Shown: positions 1-7,881 of the stretch, piece after piece
How the letters are laid out: the number at the start of each line of letters is the position of its first letter
Numbering within the stretch: the first letter of the stretch is position 1
Assembly: GCA_024400295.1 (NCBI GenBank)
Contig: JAKSNA010000004.1
Coordinates: 1-64,000, forward strand
DNA from: Bacteroidales bacterium
Lineage (GTDB): Bacteria > Bacteroidota > Bacteroidia > Bacteroidales > F082
Direction: 5' to 3'
Length of the DNA stretch: 64,000 bases
Made by a program: the position numbers and the translations under genes
Notes under the pieces: model-generated
What the model was told of the DNA's origin: nothing
Database searches by the model: none
Seen by the model: the letters and a program-made list of their open reading frames with translations, nothing else

Positions 1-59
1 GGGGGCTGGCGCACGCCATCATTTCGACCATGAACAAATTTAAAAAAGTTAAAAGTTAA
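1..59 (+). CDS. Possible 3' end of an upstream gene (partial)
   Basis: In the third frame, bases 3-59 read an open stretch that ends HAIISTMNKFKKVKS and stops with TAA at 57-59. The same residues recur in the two tandem copies that follow, as expected if the end of a coding sequence had been duplicated. I do not recognise the protein from so short a tail, and it could be non-coding repeat. Confidence 0.25.
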   Translation, partial: GLAHAIISTMNKFKKVKS

Positions 60-160
60 AAGGGGGCTGGCGCACGCCATCATTTCGACCATGAACAAAT
101 TTAAAAAAGTTAAAAGGGGGCTGGCGCACGCCGTCATTTCGACCATGAACAAATTTAAAG
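1..160 (+). repeat. Three-copy tandem repeat upstream of the CvpA gene
   Basis: Three head-to-tail copies begin at 1, 62 and 116. Each opens with GGGGGCTGGCGCACGCC and runs through ATTTCGACCATGAACAAATTTAAA. Copy 1 is 61 bp and copy 2 is 54 bp; copy 3 diverges after about 45 bp. Copy 2 reads in frame into copy 3 (54 bp is 18 codons), while copy 1 meets a TAA at 57-59. The repeat may therefore be a duplicated 3' end of a gene that lies before the window. It does not look like a transposon end or a CRISPR repeat. Confidence 0.8.
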
Positions 161-201
161 TGGAAAATCTAAAACACATAAACACCTAAAACACTTAAAA
201 A

Positions 202-738
202 ATGAACTACTTAGACATTATCATCGGTATCATTCTCCTGCTTTTCGCATTGGCGGGATTGAAAAACGGCATCATCCGCGAGGCATTCGCATTAGTGGCT
301 TTCATCGGCGGAGTCTATGGCGCGGTAAAACTCTCCGACTTTGTCGGCGGGAAACTTTCCACGCTCATCAACGTCAGCCAAGAATGGATGTCGGTCATCT
401 CATTCATCATCGTTTTCATCCTTTTGGCATTAGCTATCAACCTGATAGGTAAAGGCATCGCAAAACTTGTTGAGTCGCTTCACCTCGGTTTCTTCGACAA
501 GATCGGCGGCTTCGTGTTCGGAGTGGCGAAAGGGCTGCTCATCGTCGGAGTGGTAATCATCATCCTCGACTTCTTCGGAATAAAAGACGCGATAAACAAA
601 GAGACACGCGAGAAGTCGGTGCTTTACACCACTTCCGAGAATATCGCGGAGTGGATTACCGACAACAAAGACTCTTTCATCAAGGAGTTTGACAACAAGG
701 TCGATGACGCCGAAGATGAAATCAAGGATTTAATATGA
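202..738 (+). CDS. cvpA: CvpA family inner-membrane protein
   Basis: This 178-residue protein has four hydrophobic segments, at about residues 4-20, 28-44, 64-84 and 104-125, followed by a charged cytoplasmic tail rich in D, E and K. The N-terminal pattern (YLDIIIGIILLLFALAGLKNG) is typical of the CvpA/colicin V production family. E. coli CvpA is a small membrane protein first linked to colicin V export; in other species the family is linked to envelope stress tolerance, and its molecular activity is not settled. The ATG at 202 directly follows an A-rich leader. A hairpin repeat (745-768) separates it from elbB. Confidence 0.85.
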   Translation: MNYLDIIIGIILLLFALAGLKNGIIREAFALVAFIGGVYGAVKLSDFVGGKLSTLINVSQEWMSVISFIIVFILLALAINLIGKGIAKLVESLHLGFFDKIGGFVFGVAKGLLIVGVVIIILDFFGIKDAINKETREKSVLYTTSENIAEWITDNKDSFIKEFDNKVDDAEDEIKDLI

Positions 739-744
739 CCACGA

Positions 745-768
745 CAACCGCATAGCGGTTGCATATCC
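745..768. repeat. AACCGC-n3-GCGGTT hairpin repeat, copy 1
   Basis: The sequence CAACCGCATAGCGGTTGCATATC forms a 6-bp stem (746-751 with 755-760) around a 3-base loop. A near-identical copy (AACCGCGTAGCGGTTACATATC) lies at 55945-55966, also just after a stop codon and before the next start. This suggests a dispersed REP-like intergenic element. The stem has no following T-run, so it is a poor intrinsic terminator. Confidence 0.7.
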
Positions 769-807
769 ATAGGATAAAAACAACACACACATAAAACATC
801 TATCAAC

Positions 808-1458
808 ATGAAGAAAGTAGCAGTAGTTTTAGCCGGATGCGGTGCGAAAGACGGTTCGGAAATCAGCGAGACCGTGACGTTATTGTTGGCTTTAGATCAG
901 CATAATATTCAATATCAATGTTTTGCACCAAATGAGAATCAGCATCATGTCATAAATCACGTCACGAGCCATGTGGCGAACGAGGAGCGTAACGTCATGG
1001 TTGAGTCGGCCCGCATCGTGCGCGGCGACATCCTGCCGATTGAGGACTTCAACGCCGACGAGTTTGATGCCTTGTTCTTCCCGGGCGGCTTCGGCGCGGC
1101 GAAAAACCTCTTCACCTACGCCATCGATGGGATGAATTTCACGGTGAACAGACACGTCGAGAAGGCAATCAGAGACATCCATGAGCAGGGCAAACCGATA
1201 GGCGCCATGTGCATCGCCCCGATGATGTTGGCGAAAGTGCTTGGCAACGTGATGATTACGATGGGAAGCGAGAGCAACAGACAGGCCGCTGAGGTCAGGT
1301 CGTTTGGCGCGGAACATATCGAGACCGAGAACGGCGGCGTTGTCGGCGACATCAAGAACAAGGTCTTCACCACGCCGTGCTTCATGCTCGACGCCACGCT
1401 GAAAGACATCTATCAGGACGCATGGAACCTCGTGGAGGCAGTCAGCGCGGAGTGTTAG
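808..1458 (+). CDS. elbB: ElbB-type glyoxalase (DJ-1/PfpI superfamily)
   Basis: This 216-residue protein carries the ElbB hallmarks: an N-terminal VAVVLAGCGAKDGSEI, FFPGGFGAAKNL near residues 90-101, and the nucleophile elbow GAMCIAPMM with Cys135. ElbB (isoprenoid biosynthesis protein with amidotransferase-like domain, also called SCRP-27A) belongs to the DJ-1/PfpI class I glutamine-amidotransferase-like fold. The E. coli protein has glyoxalase (glyoxal to glycolate) activity. Length matches the family (about 217). It would act in the cytosol in detoxification; the older link to isoprenoid synthesis is weak. It lies 70 bp after the CvpA gene and may be co-transcribed. Confidence 0.92.
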   Translation: MKKVAVVLAGCGAKDGSEISETVTLLLALDQHNIQYQCFAPNENQHHVINHVTSHVANEERNVMVESARIVRGDILPIEDFNADEFDALFFPGGFGAAKNLFTYAIDGMNFTVNRHVEKAIRDIHEQGKPIGAMCIAPMMLAKVLGNVMITMGSESNRQAAEVRSFGAEHIETENGGVVGDIKNKVFTTPCFMLDATLKDIYQDAWNLVEAVSAEC

Positions 1459-1493
1459 GTCTATGTGACGTAAAATATTTTTTCATATTAATG

Positions 1494-1524
1494 TTTGTTA
1501 TATTAAACATATTACGTATTTTTG
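1494..1524 (+). promoter_or_regulatory. Promoter of the hipBA pair
   Basis: A TTTG at 1494-1497 and TATTTTTG at 1517-1524 match the Bacteroidota -33/-7 consensus (TTTG, then TAnnTTTG) with a 19-base gap. The -7 box covers the TTG at 1522, so that TTG cannot be the translation start. The ATG at 1546 is the likely start. Confidence 0.75.
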
Positions 1525-1545
1525 CACAAAATTTCAAACATTAAG

Positions 1546-1860
1546 ATGAAAAGACAACTACTACCCAAACAAAGCAGAATGCTTGCTGAGATGGGAAACA
1601 ACATTCGTCTTGCAAGGTTGCGTCGTGGCTACACTTCTTTAGAGATGGCGCAGCGTACGTCGCTTGGTCGAAATACTATCTCAAGCATCGAAAACGGTGA
1701 CGAAAGCGTCGCTATGGGAAACTATTTCAGGGTGTTAGTGGCGCTTGGACTTGACAACGACATTTTGCTTCTCGCGAAAGACGACATCCTTGGCCGAAAA
1801 TTGCAAGATGCCGGACTTGAAATCAGGAAAAGGGCACGCAGTGAAAAGAAGGAAGAATGA
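1546..1860 (+). CDS. hipB: HipB-like XRE antitoxin
   Basis: This 104-residue helix-turn-helix protein has an XRE domain at about residues 15-70. The recognition part reads TSLEMAQRTSLGRNTISSIENG, and a basic tail (RKRARSEKKEE) follows. It overlaps the downstream HipA-like kinase gene by 4 bp (ATGA at 1857-1860), the usual antitoxin-toxin order, so the two are translationally coupled. HipB proteins bind operators in their own promoter as dimers and hold the HipA kinase inactive; I expect the same here. The open frame extends back to a TTG at 1522, but that lies inside the promoter, so the ATG at 1546 was chosen. Confidence 0.88.
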   Translation: MKRQLLPKQSRMLAEMGNNIRLARLRRGYTSLEMAQRTSLGRNTISSIENGDESVAMGNYFRVLVALGLDNDILLLAKDDILGRKLQDAGLEIRKRARSEKKEE

Positions 1861-3101
1861 AAATATACGTATATATTGATGCAGAAGGACTTACAGATTA
1901 CCCCCTATTGATAGGCGAATTGTCTGTTGAGTCATTGAGGGGTAAGGAGGTATTTTCTTTCCGCGCAAATGAGAATTGGATCTCAAACAAGACATTTTCT
2001 TTTTTAGACCCTGATTTGCAAAACTTATACGGACAACAATTTCTTCCTGAAGGCAAAATAAACTTCGGAATGTTTCTTGATTCATCTCCTGACCGATGGG
2101 GTCGGATGCTTATGAAACGGCGAGAGAGAATAAGGGCAAAGTTGTGTGGAAATCAACCGAAAACACTCATGGAATCAGATTATCTTCTCGGTGTATTCGA
2201 TGGAAACCGGATGGGTGCTTTGAGATTTAAAACCGAACCGGATGGCAAATTCCTTGACAACGACAGTCTCATGGCCACACCCCCAGTCACATCTTTAAGA
2301 ACCTTGGAACAGGCATCGTTGGGATACGAAAGTGAAGACGCCGAAGATAAGCCGGAATACGAAGAATGGCTTAAAATGTTATATGCACCCGGATCATCGT
2401 TGGGCGGCGCGAGACCAAAGGCTAATGTCATTGATGAAAAAGGCGATCTTTGGATTGCAAAGTTTCCGAGTAAAAATGACGATACTGATGTCGGAGCATG
2501 GGAGTTTGTGTGCAATCAGATGGCAAAGCAATTCGGATTGAGAACCAGTGAATTTGATGCCAAGTGTTTTTTTTCAAAACATCATACATTTCTGACAAAA
2601 CGATTTGACCGCAACAACGGGCATCGTCTTTATTTTGCATCAGCCATGACATTACTTGGCAGAAACGATGGCGACCACGATGCAAGTTATCTTGAATTGG
2701 CAGAATTTATTGAACGTTATGGATGTAACGTCGAAAAGGATCTTCATGAACTTTGGAAGCGCATCGTATTCAACATAGCCATAAGCAACTGCGATGACCA
2801 TCTACGCAATCATGGCTTCATTTTGAATAGAAAAGGATGGACTCTTTCGCCGGCATACGACCTGAATCCATCCGCATACGGAATGGGTTTAAGCATCAAT
2901 ATAGATGACGCCGACAATTCTCTGTCATTTGAACTCGCCATGCAGACAGCTCAATATTTCGGAATTGACAGTATCACCGCGAATCAGGAGGTTGAGAATA
3001 TAAGAATGATAAGAAGTAATTGGAGAAATCTCGCAAACAACATCGGAATTTCAAGATCGGAACAAAATGAAATTGAAATAGCATTTACAAGAAGTGTGTG
3101 A
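1857..3101 (+). CDS. hipA: HipA-like serine/threonine kinase toxin
   Basis: This 414-residue protein has the full HipA layout: an N-terminal subdomain (about 1-130), a Gly-rich loop GSSLGGARPKA (residues 179-189), a nucleotide-binding Lys in IAKFPSK (Lys202), the catalytic SNCDDHLRNHG (310-320) and the metal-binding YDLNPS (Asp335). E. coli HipA phosphorylates glutamyl-tRNA synthetase GltX, which stalls translation and gives persistence. All kinase motifs look intact, so an active toxin is expected; its target here is unknown. A gltX gene lies about 34 kb away at 36586. The pair sits between housekeeping genes and an envelope cluster with signs of rearrangement, so gain by transfer is plausible but not shown. 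Confidence 0.92.
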   Translation: MKIYVYIDAEGLTDYPLLIGELSVESLRGKEVFSFRANENWISNKTFSFLDPDLQNLYGQQFLPEGKINFGMFLDSSPDRWGRMLMKRRERIRAKLCGNQPKTLMESDYLLGVFDGNRMGALRFKTEPDGKFLDNDSLMATPPVTSLRTLEQASLGYESEDAEDKPEYEEWLKMLYAPGSSLGGARPKANVIDEKGDLWIAKFPSKNDDTDVGAWEFVCNQMAKQFGLRTSEFDAKCFFSKHHTFLTKRFDRNNGHRLYFASAMTLLGRNDGDHDASYLELAEFIERYGCNVEKDLHELWKRIVFNIAISNCDDHLRNHGFILNRKGWTLSPAYDLNPSAYGMGLSINIDDADNSLSFELAMQTAQYFGIDSITANQEVENIRMIRSNWRNLANNIGISRSEQNEIEIAFTRSV

Positions 3102-3121
3102 TGTTGAAAAAACACACGCAG

Positions 3122-3391
3122 TCATTTCCACCTCACCTTTGAGAAAATCCCTGAAAAGGCGGTGAAGACCACGTAGAACGGATAGACGAACTCCAGCGGC
3201 AACGCCCATCTGCGCAGTTGCCGCTGTTCCATGAAGCCTGTGATTTTTCTCAAAATCGGGTAATCGACCATATACTTCATCAGGATGAAAAGCGCATAGA
3301 CGAGGAAGAAGGCCGGATGGAAGAAACCGCCGATGAAAAGTCCGAAGACGCTCAGGTTGAACATCAGGACGACAAGTGCCGTGGCGATGAT
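3122..3391 (-). pseudogene. Truncated copy of the GT2 glycosyltransferase C-terminus
   Basis: An 80-residue frame (3364 down to 3122) matches the last 80 residues of the glycosyltransferase at 5128-6258 at all but about eight positions; both end in FTAFSGIFSKV-x-WK. The DNA match covers about 268 bp (3124-3391 against 5130-5397) and stops abruptly at GTGGCGATGAT, after which this copy runs into AT-rich sequence with no catalytic domain. Most DNA differences are silent, so the copy is old, was recently under selection, or is kept similar by gene conversion. With only two membrane segments and no GT domain it is most likely a remnant of a duplication. The interval 3102-3447 holds nothing else. 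Confidence 0.85.
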
Positions 3392-3447
3392 AAAAAATTA
3401 AAATGAAAGAATTTTAATGTAAAATTATTTTTTCATCATTTGAATTT

Positions 3448-5034
3448 CTACTTTTTCTCAAACTTTCTATTGACAATTCCCACTGCGGTTTCAATCCTTA
3501 TCACATAAACCCCGCTGTCCAATTCTGAAATGTCAATTTGTGTTTCATCGCCCGAAACTGTCGTTTTGATGATTTGTTTTCCGTCTAACGAATAGATTTC
3601 CAACGATTTCATGTTTTCACAATTGACATTGACAAAATCGGTGGCTGGATTTGGGAAAACTGAAATCGCAATTGATTGGTTTTCATCAACGCCATAACCG
3701 GAGGTAAGTTCGATTATGTTCTTGAATTCTTTCCATCCGTCGGCTGCTTTATATAACTGTGAACAACCGAACGGCACATACAATTCCGTGGTATCATAAA
3801 TACTTGGATGGAATGCAGAACGCACACATGTTGGTGGAATTTCCGCAAGACATTCTATTGTTTTCAATTTCTTGCAATAATCAAATCCTTGAGAATAAAT
3901 TATTTCGACCGTTTTGGGTAATGACAGGGTCTCCAAATTGCTGCAATTCCAAAAAGCACATTCTCCAATAGATGTCACACCATAAGGCAGTGCAACATCT
4001 TTGATTTTTTTACAATCACAAAAAGCATCTTTTCCAATAGAAGTTATAGAATTCGGTATAATGGTGTTGTCACATCCCACAATCAAAGCACCGGTTTTGG
4101 AATCGATAACTGCGTTGCAGTCTTCTCTGCTGTCGTAACTGGTATTGTCTTCTTCCACAATAATCGATGAAAAATTATTGTGGTAAAAAGCACTCTCTCC
4201 TATGTATCTGACAGAACTTGGGATGATGATAGAGTCAATGGGGCAGTACCAAAACGCCCTTTCTTTAATCGTGTCAAGGGAATTGCTTAAAATCAAATGT
4301 GAAAGTCTGCCACAGTCATAAAAAGCATAAGTACAGATTTTCTTGACGGAATTTGGGATCACCATCGATTCTATTGCTCCTTCATAACAAAATATAAGGG
4401 AACCTATCTCTGTGACAGTGTTTGGAATAGTTGTTATTGATGTTCCAACGATTAGTTTGTTTGATTCAGTCAAGATGATGCCGTTGCAGTTGTCTCTGCT
4501 GTCATAAACCGGATTACCGTCTTCCACAACAATTGATTCGAGTTCATAGCATGAGGTAAAGAGTTGAATGCCAATCGAGACGACACTGTTTGGAATTGTC
4601 ACTGATTTCAATTTGTTACAATCTTCAAAAACTCTGTCTTGAAGTTCTGTCACATTGTGTGGTATGTTTATCTCTGTTATGTTTTCACAATTCAGAAAAG
4701 CACAATCACCTATGCTGGTCACGGTGTTTCCTATGATTATTCCCTTTGTATAACGGCAGAGGTCGAAGGCGTAATTGCCGATGCGTGTCACCCCGTCTTC
4801 AACGACAATAGTGTCTAAATATTCTTTGTGTTTTTTCCATGGTGAACCATTAACGTTGATGCCAGAACACGCTTTGTAATCTTTCATGGCACCTGTTCCG
4901 CTAATGATAAGTTTGCGGGCTGTCGTGTCAACACGCCAATATACGTTTTCGCCGCATTCGCCTTCATACCAATCAGCTTTCGCCGAAAACGCCATCATTA
5001 AAATGGCGAAGAGAGTCAGTAATATTTTTTTCAT
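3448..5034 (-). CDS. BspA-like leucine-rich-repeat surface protein with T9SS sorting domain
   Basis: This 528-residue protein has a signal peptide (residues 1-20, cut after FSAKA), about a dozen LRR_5/BspA-type repeats between about 60 and 430 (units such as VTSIGDCAFLNCENITEINI and KSVTIPNSVVSIG), and a C-terminal type IX sorting domain from about 450. That domain carries the usual signs: SVFPNPATDFVNV, then a beta-rich module ending GVYVIRIETAVG. T9SS substrates cross the outer membrane and are anchored or released. BspA proteins of oral Bacteroidota bind host matrix and other bacteria, so adhesion is the likely role. The gene lies alone between two copies of a 268-bp repeat, which suggests it entered by a duplication or recombination event. 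Confidence 0.9.
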   Translation of the reverse strand: MKKILLTLFAILMMAFSAKADWYEGECGENVYWRVDTTARKLIISGTGAMKDYKACSGINVNGSPWKKHKEYLDTIVVEDGVTRIGNYAFDLCRYTKGIIIGNTVTSIGDCAFLNCENITEINIPHNVTELQDRVFEDCNKLKSVTIPNSVVSIGIQLFTSCYELESIVVEDGNPVYDSRDNCNGIILTESNKLIVGTSITTIPNTVTEIGSLIFCYEGAIESMVIPNSVKKICTYAFYDCGRLSHLILSNSLDTIKERAFWYCPIDSIIIPSSVRYIGESAFYHNNFSSIIVEEDNTSYDSREDCNAVIDSKTGALIVGCDNTIIPNSITSIGKDAFCDCKKIKDVALPYGVTSIGECAFWNCSNLETLSLPKTVEIIYSQGFDYCKKLKTIECLAEIPPTCVRSAFHPSIYDTTELYVPFGCSQLYKAADGWKEFKNIIELTSGYGVDENQSIAISVFPNPATDFVNVNCENMKSLEIYSLDGKQIIKTTVSGDETQIDISELDSGVYVIRIETAVGIVNRKFEKK

Positions 5035-5076
5035 GTCGTTTGGTTTAATGTTTGAATATTATCGTTAAAATCTGGG

Positions 5077-5084
5077 CAAAAATA
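5077..5084 (-). promoter_or_regulatory. -7 promoter element of the LRR protein gene
   Basis: The minus strand reads TATTTTTG here, a full match to TAnnTTTG, 42 bases before the start codon at 5034. No clear TTTG was seen at the -33 position. Confidence 0.55.
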
Positions 5085-5127
5085 AAAACAATAATTTGTA
5101 AAGTCAAGTGTGTTTTTGAAATAAAAT

Positions 5128-6258
5128 TTATTTCCACCCCACCTTTGAGAAAATCCCTGAAAAGGCGGTGAAAACGACGTAAAACGGATACACGAACTCT
5201 AACGGAAACGCCCATTTGCGCAGTTGCCGTTGGTTCATGAAGCCGGTTATCTTCTTCAAAATCGGGTAATCGACCATGAACTTCATCAGCGTGAAAAGCG
5301 CATAGACGAGGAAGAACGCCGGATGGAAGAAACCGCCGACGAAAAGTCCGAAGATGCTCAGGTTGAACATCAGGACGACAAGTGCCGTGGCGATGATTTT
5401 CCAGCTCGTGTAAGCCTTCGTCTTCGACACCCAACGTCTGCGCTGGCGGAAAAACGACTTCAAATCTGGCATCGACTGCGTTTTCACGATGGCATCAGTG
5501 TCCATCAGGAACCTCACCGAACGGCTGCCGAAATGCTTCACGAACTGCTCCATCAGAAACACGTCGTCGCCGGAAGCGATGTCCATGTCGGTGCGGTATT
5601 TCTCGACTTCAAGCGCCGACCTGCGGTCGTAAGCCATGTTAGCGCCGTTGCACATCACCGGCATTCCGATGGCAGCCGAGCCTGCTGTAGATGCGATAAG
5701 GCTCAGATGTTCAAGCACTTGTATCTTCTCAAAGAAAGTGTCGCATGGCGAGAGAAGCACCGGACCCAAGATCATTTTCAAATCGTTGTTATGCATGAAA
5801 CCGACAGTTTTCTCTATCCATCTCGTCGGAAGCTCACAGTCGGCATCAGTGACCATAACGATGTCATTTTCAGCGAGATGCAAGGCCTGTGAGATTGCCT
5901 GTTTCTTGCCCGAGCCGTCAGCCCTGAAAAGCCGGATCCTTAAATCGCTATGTATTTCTTTAAAATCAGAAATGACCTCAAAAGTGCGGTCAGTGGAGTT
6001 GTCGTCAATTACGATAACCTCAAAATTTGATTTATCAAACGATTGATTTACAAGCGATTGAAGAGGTTTCACTATATTCTGTTCCTCGTTTTTCGCCGCG
6101 ATGACAACAGAGACTCTCCTATCAGGTCTCTCACCGCGCCTGACTTCGTTTGAAATGACACAGTAAAGCCCGTAGGTGAACGCTCCGATGCACAGGATGT
6201 ACAAGCCGGAAAACACTAAAATGATGTTCATCAGAATGTGTAATGTCTCAATATTCAT
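5128..6258 (-). CDS. Membrane-anchored family 2 glycosyltransferase
   Basis: This 376-residue protein has an N-terminal membrane segment (about 9-33), then a GT-A domain: VSVVIAAKNEEQNI (49-62), IDDNSTDRT with Asp85/Asp86, the metal-binding DADCELP (138-144), ASGDDVF (228-234) and QRRRW (272-276). Two or three C-terminal membrane segments follow (about 290-370). The DxD, GDD and QxxRW set is that of processive or large-product GT2 enzymes, which use a nucleotide-sugar at the inner face of the membrane. It overlaps the upstream LPG-synthase-type gene by 11 bp, so the two form an operon, perhaps for envelope glycolipid or polysaccharide. Its 3' end is duplicated at 3122-3391. Confidence 0.88.
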   Translation of the reverse strand: MNIETLHILMNIILVFSGLYILCIGAFTYGLYCVISNEVRRGERPDRRVSVVIAAKNEEQNIVKPLQSLVNQSFDKSNFEVIVIDDNSTDRTFEVISDFKEIHSDLRIRLFRADGSGKKQAISQALHLAENDIVMVTDADCELPTRWIEKTVGFMHNNDLKMILGPVLLSPCDTFFEKIQVLEHLSLIASTAGSAAIGMPVMCNGANMAYDRRSALEVEKYRTDMDIASGDDVFLMEQFVKHFGSRSVRFLMDTDAIVKTQSMPDLKSFFRQRRRWVSKTKAYTSWKIIATALVVLMFNLSIFGLFVGGFFHPAFFLVYALFTLMKFMVDYPILKKITGFMNQRQLRKWAFPLEFVYPFYVVFTAFSGIFSKVGWK

Positions 6259-7249
6259 AACTCCTCCTCAGAAATTTTAACTTGTTAATGAAAAACAGCC
6301 CGATGATTGCGGGAATCGCCAGATTAAACAGCCACAAGATCGTGCTTGCCGAAAAGACCATCATGCTCCACGAGCTGCTTATCGCGTTGATTGCCAACCA
6401 TTTCTCAAAGACAATGACGCAGACCGAGCCTCTCACTGCTATCTCCGTAATCGTGATGAAAGGAATGATCGTCATCAAAAGATAGGTCACCATTATCGGT
6501 ATCATGGAATTGAAGTAAGACAGCGGAACGCCGAACGCCCAGATCAGAATGACAAATTGCAACGAATAGACCATATATTTCGCGAAAGCGAGCAGCAATA
6601 TCGTCAGCAGTTCCTTGCTGGAAAACACGTTGAAAACACCCATGTAGCTATCGGTTTTTCCGCGCCATTTTTTCGGAATAAAAACACGCAAGTACTTGAA
6701 TATCTTTATGTTGAAAAACAGTACAAGCAACAGACCCAGCACCGTTGTCGCGGCGAGCAGCACGAGCCATCTGAGCCGCCCGACGAAAAACACACAGGCG
6801 AAACATCCAAGGCTCACTGTGACAATCATCTGCGCGATGTTTCCGACGAAAGTCAGCATGGCGGCCTTGACGCGGTTACCTTTCTCCAAAATGAATATCC
6901 TGCCGAGAAAGTCGCCTGTCCTGTTCGGGAAGAACATCCCAGCTGTTATGCCTGTGAAAATGGCAGTGAACGCCTTGCTAAACGGCACATTTTCAATCGG
7001 TTGGATGGATTTCTTCCATTTCATGGCTTCAACAGCAATGTTGACCGGAATCAAAAGCAGTGCGGCTGTCATCAGAAGAATCCCTTTCGGCGATGAGAAC
7101 GAGTCCTTGATATTGCTCCACATCTCCGTAAAATCTTGGTTTTCAATGATTTTGACATATAAAACCCAACAGCCGGCAAGCACAATGATAATTTTGATTG
7201 CCGTTTCAGCAATTTTAAGTAATTTTGCCCTGTTGAATTTTTCGCTCAT
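6248..7249 (-). CDS. LPG-synthase transmembrane domain (UPF0104) protein
   Basis: This 333-residue polytopic protein has about eight hydrophobic segments and the family pattern around [29 protein letters not shown], where the NRxGDxxGR type of motif is typical of the UPF0104/lysylphosphatidylglycerol synthase membrane domain. It has no soluble aminoacyltransferase domain, so it is not MprF itself; such stand-alone proteins are often proposed as lipid or glycolipid flippases. The frame is open to 7300, but the ATG at 7249 was chosen because a -7 promoter box lies at 7256-7263 and ruvC starts divergently at 7272. It is joined by an 11-bp overlap to the glycosyltransferase gene. Confidence 0.8.
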   Translation of the reverse strand: MSEKFNRAKLLKIAETAIKIIIVLAGCWVLYVKIIENQDFTEMWSNIKDSFSSPKGILLMTAALLLIPVNIAVEAMKWKKSIQPIENVPFSKAFTAIFTGITAGMFFPNRTGDFLGRIFILEKGNRVKAAMLTFVGNIAQMIVTVSLGCFACVFFVGRLRWLVLLAATTVLGLLLVLFFNIKIFKYLRVFIPKKWRGKTDSYMGVFNVFSSKELLTILLLAFAKYMVYSLQFVILIWAFGVPLSYFNSMIPIMVTYLLMTIIPFITITEIAVRGSVCVIVFEKWLAINAISSSWSMMVFSASTILWLFNLAIPAIIGLFFINKLKFLRRSYEY

Positions 7250-7255
7250 AATCTG

Positions 7256-7263
7256 CAAAAATA
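7256..7263 (-). promoter_or_regulatory. -7 element, probably giving a leaderless mRNA
   Basis: The minus strand reads TATTTTTG, and only six bases separate it from the ATG at 7249. Transcription would start at or next to the start codon. No Shine-Dalgarno-like sequence fits in the gap. Confidence 0.55.
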
Positions 7264-7271
7264 GAAAAAAT

Positions 7272-7862
7272 TTGAAGACGGAGAAAATAATATTGGGCAT
7301 CGACCCCGGAACGATGCTTATGGGTTACGGCTTGGTGCTTCAGAAAGGCAATGAGCTGAACATGATTTGCATGGGTGTCATCAAGCTGAATAAACTTGAC
7401 AACCAAGCACTTAAGCTGAAGAAAATCTTCGAGCGCGTGCTTGAGCTTGTCGATGAATATCACCCTGACGAGCTGGCCATCGAAGCTCCTTTTTTCGGAA
7501 AAAACGTGCAGTCGATGCTGAAACTCGGCCGTGCGCAGGGCGTAGCGATGGCGGCGGCTCTGTTCCGCGACATTCCTATTTTCGAGTATTCACCGAGAAA
7601 AATCAAACAGTCTATCACCGGCAACGGAGCCGCCTCAAAGGAGCAGGTGGCGGCTATGGTGCAGAAACTCTGCAACTTCACCGAGCACCCCGACTACCTT
7701 GATGCCACCGATGCCATGGCAGCGGCGGTCTGTCATAGCTTCCAGAACAAACTCAACATCGTGAACGAGAACGAGGCGAAGCTGCCTAAGATCCCGAAAG
7801 GAAAGAAATCGGTGAGTGGCTGGGCGGAGTTCTTGGCCAAGAATCCAGATAAGAAAGTGTAA
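7272..7862 (+). CDS. ruvC: Holliday junction resolvase RuvC
   Basis: This 196-residue nuclease cuts Holliday junctions together with RuvAB during recombinational repair. The acidic catalytic residues are visible: Asp11 in GIDPGT, Glu71 in [10 protein letters not shown], and the DATDA pair Asp144/Asp147. The frame is open far upstream, but that part is only the antisense of the LPG-synthase-type gene. The start is set at TTG 7272 ([13 protein letters not shown] follows), which places the first catalytic Asp at the family-typical distance. It is divergent from the membrane protein gene with 22 bp between the two start codons. Confidence 0.95.
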   Translation: MKTEKIILGIDPGTMLMGYGLVLQKGNELNMICMGVIKLNKLDNQALKLKKIFERVLELVDEYHPDELAIEAPFFGKNVQSMLKLGRAQGVAMAAALFRDIPIFEYSPRKIKQSITGNGAASKEQVAAMVQKLCNFTEHPDYLDATDAMAAAVCHSFQNKLNIVNENEAKLPKIPKGKKSVSGWAEFLAKNPDKKV

Positions 7863-7881
7863 ATAAGATATTTACGCTTTC

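Noticed and set aside
1522..1545. TTG start for the HipB-like protein
   Set aside because: The TTG is part of the -7 promoter box TATTTTTG, so it would not be transcribed.
3122..3364. Separate small membrane protein gene
   Set aside because: It is nearly identical to the end of the GT2 protein and has no start signals of its own, so a truncated copy is more likely.
6696..7271. Long upstream extension of the ruvC reading frame
   Set aside because: It is antisense to the LPG-synthase-type gene and has no protein-like features; ruvC homology begins at 7272.
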